In this document: positions 52,922 through 58,089 of the stretch, in pieces
Layout: every line of letters starts with the position of its first letter
How positions within the stretch are numbered: position 1 is the stretch's first letter
Origin: UBA5018 sp044375975
Lineage (GTDB): Bacteria > Cyanobacteriota > Cyanobacteriia > PCC-6307 > Cyanobiaceae
Assembly (NCBI GenBank): GCA_044375975.1
Contig: JBILLQ010000014.1
Coordinates: 1 to 58,089, forward strand
DNA: 58,089 nt
Direction of reading: 5' to 3'
Notes under the pieces: model-generated
Seen by the model: only the letters and a program-made list of their open reading frames with translations
Databases searched by the model: none
What the model was told of the DNA's origin: nothing
Program-made: the position numbers and the translations under genes

Positions 52922-53526
52922 TGATGTTCTCCGGGGAAAGAAAGAAGCAGCATCGTCAGATGCCCAGCAAAATTATTAACTCGCAAACGAGTGTGGCAAA
53001 CAGAAATTTGCACTTTCGCGGCACTTGAGCCGCAACTGTGTTCATTTATGCCTTTCAAGCATCGATTCTCCTAGAAAACAATGAGAACCCGCAAAAACAC
53101 GCCAAAAATAATCCATTATATAGTCAATTTATACCAAAGCAGACCCTGTCATATCCGATCAATTCCAGAATTTATCAATTACATCTTGCATGCGGGGGGG
53201 GTATTCGGCATGATGACACCCCCCGGAACAATCTCAAAACTTCTTGATAAAACGAGGGCGCTTAAAAAGCCATAATCTCAATAATCTCCCAACGAGATAA
53301 AAATTGCAGCGATTAAATAAACCAAATTTAGTGGAGGCAAATCGGCAGCTTTCGAGGTGCTAAGAATCTACAAGGAGTCAAACTGGCTTTAGGAATCCCT
53401 GAAAAACCGAAGCCACTGCCGAGCAAGCACCGATGTTACAAAGGTTGTAGGTTATAGAATCGCCCAAAATGAGGTTTTTCCAGAGCCTTCTTAATTAAAC
53501 AGAGATGTTGGTCCTCAATAAACTTT
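52922..53526. other. Spacer between the leader-peptide gene and feoB
   Basis: AT-rich, no gene supported. It includes a G8 run facing a C6 run across TATTCGGCATGATGACA (53193-53222) and MITE copy D (53389-53494). Confidence 0.5.
53389..53494 (-). repeat. MITE-like element, copy D (inverted, most diverged)
   Basis: Left end TTAGGAATCCCTGAAAAACC and right end GGTTTTTCCAGAGCCTTCTT are inverted repeats. The interior ACCGATGTTACAAAGG and AAAATGAGGTTTTTCCAGAG parallel copy C and inverted copy B. It ends 33 bp after the 3' end of the feoB permease frame. Confidence 0.65.
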
Positions 53527-54648
53527 TTAGGCCATAATCAGCCGGCCGCCTTGATATACAATGAACGCCATGGCCCAGGCCAAGCCGAAAGACCAACCTA
53601 AAGAGAGCAGGGCAAAGCCTCGGCTTTTTGACTCCTGAAGCTGGGCGGCAATAGTGCCCAAACAGGGGGTATAGATTAGCACAAATGTCATAAAACTGAG
53701 CGACTGCAAGGGGGTAAGTGCAGCACTCATCGAGGCTCCCAGCATGGTTTCGCTGCTGTTATAGATTACGGCCATGGCCCCCAGCAGAATCTCCTTAGCT
53801 ATAAAGCCAAAAAAGAGCGACACAGTTAGGGCGGTATTCATACCAATTGGAGCCAATAAAGGCTGGAAGAACTGGCCAATTCCATCGGCAATTGTGCGGC
53901 CAGAGCCCTGAATTGCCCCAGGAGGCAAGTTGGTGAGCAGCCATATTGCTGCCGCTCCCAGCACGATGAACAGCCGAGTGGTGGCCAGAAAATTAACCAT
54001 TGAACTCCAGGCCCGTCGCAAAATTGTGTGTAAACTTGGATTTCGGTAGGGGGGCAATTCCAACACGAATGCCTCCCGGCTGGGGAAGACTCTCTTGAAT
54101 ACCAATCCAGTGATAATTGCCGCTATAAAACTCATCAGATAAAAGCCAAATACCACCAGGCCAGCCGCCCACCATGGCCGCGGAAAGAATACCCCGGCCA
54201 TGAACACGAACACGGTTAATCTTGCTTGGCAAAGGGCAAATGGAATCACCAGCATCGTGAGCAGGCGCTGGGCTGGATCTCGAATCACCCGAGTGCCTAA
54301 AATTGAAGGGACATTGCAGCCAAATCCCATAACCTGAAGAACGAAGGCCCTTCCATCTAGGCCAAACCAGTTCATAAAGCCATCCATCAGGAAAGCAGCC
54401 CTAGGTAGATAGCCAGAATCCTCGATAACTGCAAGCACTAGATAAAAAAGGAAGATAACCGGCAAGAACGTGGTAACAGTTCCCACCCCCAGCCACACGC
54501 CATCGACTAAGAAACCCCGCAGAAAATCCGGTGCGCCTATGGCTGTCAAGCCAGGTTCCAGCAAAACCGTCTGCAGCCAGTCAAGCCAAGAACCCAGCAG
54601 GTCCTGCACAGGCTTGGCCAAGGCGTATAGAGACTGAAACAGCAACAA
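53527..54648 (-). CDS. feoB: FeoB permease part (C-terminal piece of an interrupted feoB)
   Basis: 373 aa with the FeoB membrane domain. Gate and Nucleoside-recognition segments are present: VGTVTTFLPVIFLFYLVLAV, DSGYLPRAAFLMD, VLQVMGFGCNVPSILGTR (Cys in the pore), FIAKEILLGAMAVIY and LIYTPCLGTIAAQL. It imports Fe2+ across the plasma membrane when coupled to the GTPase. Its frame is the same as that of the GTPase piece; only a TGA at 54694-54696 separates them. The start given here (TTG) lies inside the first membrane helix, so it is not a natural start. The piece alone would lack the first half of that helix. Confidence 0.85.
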   Translation of the reverse strand: MLLFQSLYALAKPVQDLLGSWLDWLQTVLLEPGLTAIGAPDFLRGFLVDGVWLGVGTVTTFLPVIFLFYLVLAVIEDSGYLPRAAFLMDGFMNWFGLDGRAFVLQVMGFGCNVPSILGTRVIRDPAQRLLTMLVIPFALCQARLTVFVFMAGVFFPRPWWAAGLVVFGFYLMSFIAAIITGLVFKRVFPSREAFVLELPPYRNPSLHTILRRAWSSMVNFLATTRLFIVLGAAAIWLLTNLPPGAIQGSGRTIADGIGQFFQPLLAPIGMNTALTVSLFFGFIAKEILLGAMAVIYNSSETMLGASMSAALTPLQSLSFMTFVLIYTPCLGTIAAQLQESKSRGFALLSLGWSFGLAWAMAFIVYQGGRLIMA

Positions 54649-54693
54649 TACTATCCCTAGAAACAGCAGGACTCCAGCAAAGGGATGCAGCAG

Positions 54694-55359
54694 TCAACGA
54701 TCCAAATTGCGGGTATGCCAAGGCACCAATTGCTCAGGCTGCTGAACGCATTTATCTACCAAAATTTCCAGACGAGACTCCAGTTCCGCCTCTGGAAACT
54801 CTGGCGGCGGCACCTGGAGCCTGGCCAAACGATCAAGCAAATCACCGATGCCCTCATTGCGCTCGGCACTGATCGCCACCACAGGAATGCCCAGCCCCTC
54901 TGCCAGGGCAGGAGCATCGATAACCACGCCCAGGCGACGGGCTTCATCGCTCATATTTAGGGCCAGTACTGTTGGCAAACCCAGGGCCAATAACTGCAAC
55001 ACCAGTCGGAGCTGGGCCGCAATCTGACTGGCATTAACAATTACCAGCACCAAATCAGGAGGGATTTGGTGCAAAAAATCCTTCACCACGGCCTCATCGG
55101 CGCTATGGCCATCCAAGTCGTGGATGCCAGGCAGATCCACCAGCTGACGGGACTCCCCGCCAGCCCCTGGAGGCAGGGGGCCACGCATCAGCTCCACCGT
55201 GAGCCCTGGCCAATTGGCAATCAGGGCATTGCCACCGGTAAGCCTGTTATAGAGGGTTGACTTGCCGGTATTGGGCATACCCAATAGGGCCAGAGTCTGC
55301 TGCTCCCCTGGGTTGGAGTGGCTTGTACTGCCATGACAGCTATTACCAAGTGCCATCAT
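54694..55359 (-). CDS. feoB: FeoB GTPase part (N-terminal piece of an interrupted feoB)
   Basis: 221 aa with the FeoB G domain: G1 GMPNTGKSTLYN, G3 VDLPGIHDL, G4 LALNMSDEARR. A short linker replaces the usual large GDI domain, as in compact cyanobacterial FeoB. The frame stops with TGA right after TRNLDR. Read through, it would continue LLHPFAGVLLFLGIV, the normal entrance to the first membrane helix. ATG 55359 overlaps the phosphoesterase stop by one base, so the genes are coupled. No feoA is next to it. Confidence 0.85.
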   Translation of the reverse strand: MMALGNSCHGSTSHSNPGEQQTLALLGMPNTGKSTLYNRLTGGNALIANWPGLTVELMRGPLPPGAGGESRQLVDLPGIHDLDGHSADEAVVKDFLHQIPPDLVLVIVNASQIAAQLRLVLQLLALGLPTVLALNMSDEARRLGVVIDAPALAEGLGIPVVAISAERNEGIGDLLDRLARLQVPPPEFPEAELESRLEILVDKCVQQPEQLVPWHTRNLDR

Positions 55360-56264
55360 CAGTTTCCGCCAAGGCCAGCGGCGCTGACAAGCTGGCCCGG
55401 TGGCAAAATCAAAGCCCGATCGAGGCGCTGACCCTGGGCATCCCAGGCCGTGATCGTGAGGCCGTCGCGATGGGCCTCCAACTCGGCAAAACTAAAGCGA
55501 CTAATCGCCCTGGCGCTCTGAGCTGAAGGCTGCACAGGGCGCAAATAAGCCCCGCCACCGCCAACCACTAGGTATGTAGTGCCATCGATGGGCTTGCTGC
55601 GCTCATAGTGATGCTCATGGCCATTGATATAAAGCGCCACGCCATAGCGCCGGAACAGGGGGGCTAAGCGCCGTTGAGCTACTTGATCGTTGCCATAGAA
55701 GCCGGAGGAATACACCGGATGATGACCCACCACTACTTTCCAAGGGGCGCTACTGCGGGCCAGGGATTGGCTCAGCCAGGGCAACTGACGCGCCCAATCG
55801 GCATTCACATTGGTATCGATGCAGAAGAATTCCACCAACCCCTGTCGCAGCGAATAAAAACGGCCTTTCATGCCAAATGGGCGATAGGCAAGCTGCTGCT
55901 CACCATTGGCAGTGCGGATGTCATGGTTGCCGAGCACCGCATGGAAGGGGACGCCGGCGGCGATTAACTCCCGGTAGGGTTTCTCAAAGGTGGCCTGCAC
56001 CATAGCTATATCTCCCGAGGGATAAATGTTGTCACCCCCCAGCAACACCAGATCCACTGGCCTCTGCCGATTAACCAGGGCCATTTGCTGAGCCACGGCC
56101 CGCTGATTGGCATCGCCGCTACCGGTGTCTGCCACCGCCAAAAAGCGGGTGGTGGTGCCAACGCCTGCCCAGACAGAGCGCTGCAGCAGCCAGGCTGGAG
56201 TGGCCAGGCTGCTGCAGGCCAGCAGTTGCAGGAAGTGTCTTCTATTTAATGATGGCAATTCCAT
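55359..56264 (-). CDS. Tat-exported metallophosphoesterase (purple-acid-phosphatase-like)
   Basis: 301 aa. A twin-arginine signal is seen in LNRRHFLQLLACSSLATPA. The five metallophosphoesterase motifs appear in order: AVADTGSGD, LLGGDNIYPSG, VLGNHDIR, VVVGHHPVYSSG and NGHEHHYERS. It resembles the tartrate-resistant acid phosphatase type and probably hydrolyses phosphomonoesters in the periplasm, holding two metals (Fe with Zn or Mn). Its stop overlaps the feoB start by one base, so the pair may be one transcript. Confidence 0.92.
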   Translation of the reverse strand: MELPSLNRRHFLQLLACSSLATPAWLLQRSVWAGVGTTTRFLAVADTGSGDANQRAVAQQMALVNRQRPVDLVLLGGDNIYPSGDIAMVQATFEKPYRELIAAGVPFHAVLGNHDIRTANGEQQLAYRPFGMKGRFYSLRQGLVEFFCIDTNVNADWARQLPWLSQSLARSSAPWKVVVGHHPVYSSGFYGNDQVAQRRLAPLFRRYGVALYINGHEHHYERSKPIDGTTYLVVGGGGAYLRPVQPSAQSARAISRFSFAELEAHRDGLTITAWDAQGQRLDRALILPPGQLVSAAGLGGN

Positions 56265-56285
56265 GACATCAATCGCTCAGCATCA

Positions 56286-56379
56286 TTGGGGGTGCCAGTG
56301 GCATTTGGGGGTGCCAGTGGGGGTGCCATGGGTAGTGGGGGTGCCATGGGTAGTGGGGGTGCCAGTGCCAGTGGGGGCG
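56286..56379. repeat. G-rich tandem repeats between the phosphoesterase and Crp genes
   Basis: Words GGGGGTGCCAGTG and GGGGGTGCCATGGGTAGT repeat about six times over 94 bp, each with a run of four or five G on the plus strand, just upstream (minus-strand sense) of the phosphoesterase start. Confidence 0.85.
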
Positions 56380-56418
56380 ATTTCAGCTCAGGCATAAATC
56401 AGCCACTACAGATGTAGC

Positions 56419-57009
56419 TCAGGCGGCCAGGGAAATGTTTTCCATCAAGGCCGGTGCCAGACGCAGCCCTGGTTCACTGCTGGGGGATTCCAATAGGCCC
56501 GCCTTGCGGATGCGGGTGATCAGCCGGGTGGTGGTTACCCGTGTGGTGCCAATCAACTCGCCAATGCGTTCATGGGTGAGGCGAAACGGCAGGTGACACC
56601 AATCGCCACAACGACGACCCATGCGATGCACCAACAGGGCCAACAGGGCGTGCAACCGCTGCTCAGCATTGCCCAGATGGCGGATGCGCAGCAATTGCAG
56701 GGTCCATTCATTCACCGCATCGGCTCCCCCGCCAGCAGCGGCTGGGCAGGTGCGGAAGGCCAGGGGGGTGAGCGCTTCAATGCAGACCCCTTCTGAGCAA
56801 AGCCGATCCGTCCGCAGCTGATCGCCTGCTTGCAGGAAGGCAATGGTCATGCCCTCGGTGTCTTCGCAGGGGCAATAGACCCGCGCCATGCCCTCTAGCA
56901 CTTGGACGCAGGTGCCACTGGGATGCAGGCTGGGATCCAGCAGCACGGCCTGACCAGCTGGCATGCGTACGGCCGGATGGGCGGGATCGGCTGGGGGAGA
57001 GAAGCTCAT
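56419..57009 (-). CDS. Crp/Fnr-family transcription regulator (196 aa)
   Basis: The N-terminal cyclic-nucleotide-binding-like beta-roll (VLEGMARVYCPCEDTEG, MTIAFLQAGDQLRTDRLC) is followed by a dimer helix and a winged helix-turn-helix (LTHERIGELIGTTRVTTTRL, about residues 144-175). The PCEDTEGMTIAFLQ segment is typical of picocyanobacterial Crp-like regulators related to NtcA. The canonical cAMP-contact residues are not evident, so another signal or none is likely. ATG 57009. Confidence 0.9.
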   Translation of the reverse strand: MSFSPPADPAHPAVRMPAGQAVLLDPSLHPSGTCVQVLEGMARVYCPCEDTEGMTIAFLQAGDQLRTDRLCSEGVCIEALTPLAFRTCPAAAGGGADAVNEWTLQLLRIRHLGNAEQRLHALLALLVHRMGRRCGDWCHLPFRLTHERIGELIGTTRVTTTRLITRIRKAGLLESPSSEPGLRLAPALMENISLAA

Positions 57010-57489
57010 CGAGGTGGGACCTGGTCATTAGATCGCGGCCACTGCGCTGAAGCGAGTGGCCGCTCGGACTGAGGCGACCGCAGGGCCTGCAGGCCAAAGA
57101 CGAGACCATGAGCTGGCACCGCCCGGCCGCAGCAGTAACCACTGTTGCGAATCGATCTCAACTTAGCCCCCATCCCCGCCCTGTTGCAAGCGATTCTCAA
57201 TAGCAGCCAAATTGTTGCGACCGCCCGCCGCTCGCCGCAGAAGAGCCATGCCACTGAATTTTTATTTATTTATTTATTGAGGCGGCGAGATGATCACCTC
57301 TACGATTACACCCAAATCAGCTTGGCGATCACTTCAGCCAATTGGCGATGGACCAGATTTATACGATTAGCTACCGTTACTGAACGGGGCTATGGGTCGC
57401 TGGCAGAACCGATCGGAACCCGGCAGGTGCTGCCCCCTTGCGGTTAAGACACCAGAGGACCTTTCCTGGGAACAAAACTCTCGACACCT
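57010..57489. other. Spacer upstream of the Crp gene
   Basis: No gene supported; the plus-strand ORF at 57145-57447 is weak. An ATTT tract (57259-57278) repeats the microsatellite seen at 40220-40254. Confidence 0.45.
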
Positions 57490-57663
57490 ATGCCGCTGCT
57501 TCCCCGCTGGCGCTTCATGACCGATGAAGCGAAGGCTTTGATCAAGCGTTCCGCCTGGTCCGCTGTCGTGGTGGTGCTGGTCTTGCTGGTGTTCAGGGCA
57601 CTGGTTCCCTGGGTGCTGGTGGCCCTGGTCGCCTATTGGCTCTGGAAAGCAGCAAGCAAGTAG
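57490..57663 (+). CDS. Small one-TM membrane protein (57 aa)
   Basis: The frame MPLLPRWRFMTDEAKALI, then a basic KRSAW and two hydrophobic stretches (SAVVVVLVLLVFRALVPW, VLVALVAYWLWKAAS), ends with TAG at 57661. The helix-proline hinge and Trp-rich end resemble short conserved membrane proteins of picocyanobacteria. ATG 57490; ATG 57517 is an alternative. Shorter than common ORF cutoffs but protein-like. Confidence 0.6.
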   Translation: MPLLPRWRFMTDEAKALIKRSAWSAVVVVLVLLVFRALVPWVLVALVAYWLWKAASK

Positions 57664-57971
57664 CTGCCCGCCGCCACGCCCGCCGCCACTCTCACCGCCC
57701 TGCCGCGACAGGCCATTAAAAAGCGGACCCTTAGGACCCGCTCGATGACCAAGACAATCATATGACATTTTGTAACGGCCTCCCTGTGGCGATCCATTTT
57801 GGCGATCCTTTGTGGCGCTCCCCTTGGCCCTGCTGCGGCCCTGGCGGCTACCTCGCCCGCTGGCCCCGCTGCCAAATCCGCTCCAGGGACTCCCGCGCCT
57901 GATCGGTGGTAGCGGGTCTGGAAACCAAATGCCGTCGCAGAACAGCGGCGAAACGCCAAGCCTTGACCTGA
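57664..57971. other. Spacer at the right end of the window
   Basis: It holds a terminator-like hairpin (57718-57742) and possibly the end of the IS1595-type element. A short minus-strand frame (57848-58036, ending RESLERIWQRGQRAR) overlaps the transposase tail and remains doubtful. Confidence 0.4.
57718..57742 (-). terminator. Possible minus-strand terminator
   Basis: On the minus strand AGCGGGTCC-TAA-GGGTCCGCT (stem with a 2-bp internal mismatch) is followed by TTTTT. Which gene it serves is unclear. Confidence 0.45.
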
Positions 57972-58088
57972 TCAGCAACAAAACTCCGCAGACCGGAGCA
58001 GGCGCTCTGGCCGCGGTCTGCTGCCGATGCAGGCAATGAGCAGACGCTGCAGCAAACCCTTCAGATTAAAACGGCGATTGAAGCGATA
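57972..58088 (-). mobile_element. IS1595-family (ISXO2-like) transposase C-terminus, runs off the right edge
   Basis: The minus-strand frame entering from the right edge gives YRFNRRFNLKGLLQRLLIAC, then IGSRPRPERLLRSAEFCC and TGA at 57974-57972. The F-R-F-N-R-R-F segment and the later LRxAE ending are the usual end of ISXO2-like transposases. Only the last 38 codons are in the window. Confidence 0.6.
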
Positions 58089-58089
58089 A

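Noticed and set aside
57145..57447. 100-codon plus-strand ORF upstream of the small membrane gene
   Set aside because: It crosses an ATTT microsatellite, lies in the promoter region of the Crp gene, and shows no recognisable domain.
57848..58036. 62-codon minus-strand ORF ending RESLERIWQRGQRAR
   Set aside because: It overlaps the IS1595-like transposase tail in another frame, starts at TTG, and has a stop shortly upstream; it might be a gene cut by the element but cannot be supported from this window.

Overview
The window looks like a chromosome segment of a GC-rich picocyanobacterium of the Synechococcus/Cyanobium type. The main evidence is gene content: chlH, a flv3-flv1 pair, a high-light-inducible protein, DUF3038/DUF4335/DUF2949 proteins, stearoyl-type acyl desaturases and several other cyanobacteria-only families. 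GCGATCGC (HIP1) sites occur in coding DNA, for example near 6899, 17415, 17961, 20728, 36706, 45037 and 48692. No rRNA, tRNA or CRISPR array was recognised.

Layout. (1) 1-5.95 kb is an AT-richer accessory island: an IS256-type transposase fragment, a degraded ISAs1-type transposase carrying a 25-bp two-hairpin repeat, a three-TM membrane protein, and a two-gene operon of a von Willebrand A protein and a dynamin-like GTPase. The GTPase reading frame seems to continue about 56 codons past its stop after a one-base slip at a T5 run, and a 58-codon small ORF precedes the operon. (2) 6-14.1 kb: a DUF6880 protein, valS, a TIR-FGE fusion, and a small hypothetical gene coupled to a cupin gene. (3) 14.2-26.7 kb is core: a MOSC protein, chlH divergent from dapB, a small membrane protein, an hli gene with 10-nt-phased HLR1-like repeats, a UbiH-type FAD hydroxylase, DUF2949, apt, DUF3038-DUF4335 and two small genes. 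(4) 26.7-35.2 kb: a PPK2 polyphosphate kinase, a 2OG-Fe(II) oxygenase, a secreted peptide, a DUF1400 hydrolase, a decayed DUF1254 gene, a SWIM zinc-finger gene followed by a MEKHLA gene, and a ZIP metal transporter. (5) 35.8-39.6 kb: flv3-flv1, encoding the light-dependent O2-reducing flavodiiron heterodimer. (6) 39.6-41.4 kb: a repeat-rich spacer with one hypothetical gene. (7) 41.4-51.6 kb: gcvP and gcvH (glycine cleavage), a methionine gamma-lyase-family protein, two acyl desaturases around an XRE-like regulator, then rplI and dnaB. (8) 51.6-58.1 kb: a large repeat-rich spacer with a probable double-glycine leader peptide gene, a feoB split by an in-frame TGA, a Tat-exported phosphoesterase, a Crp-family regulator, a one-TM protein, and an IS1595-type transposase tail at the right edge.

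Two features recur across the window. Four copies of a roughly 105-bp MITE-like element with terminal inverted repeats lie in spacers at 15.8, 35.2, 52.4 and 53.4 kb. Many spacers also hold short tandem repeats directly after stop codons. The best candidates for undescribed biology are the VWA-dynamin module, the double-glycine leader peptide, the XRE-desaturase locus with its perfect palindrome, the interrupted feoB and the MITE family. All functional statements rest on reading the sequence and on family knowledge; no database search was possible.
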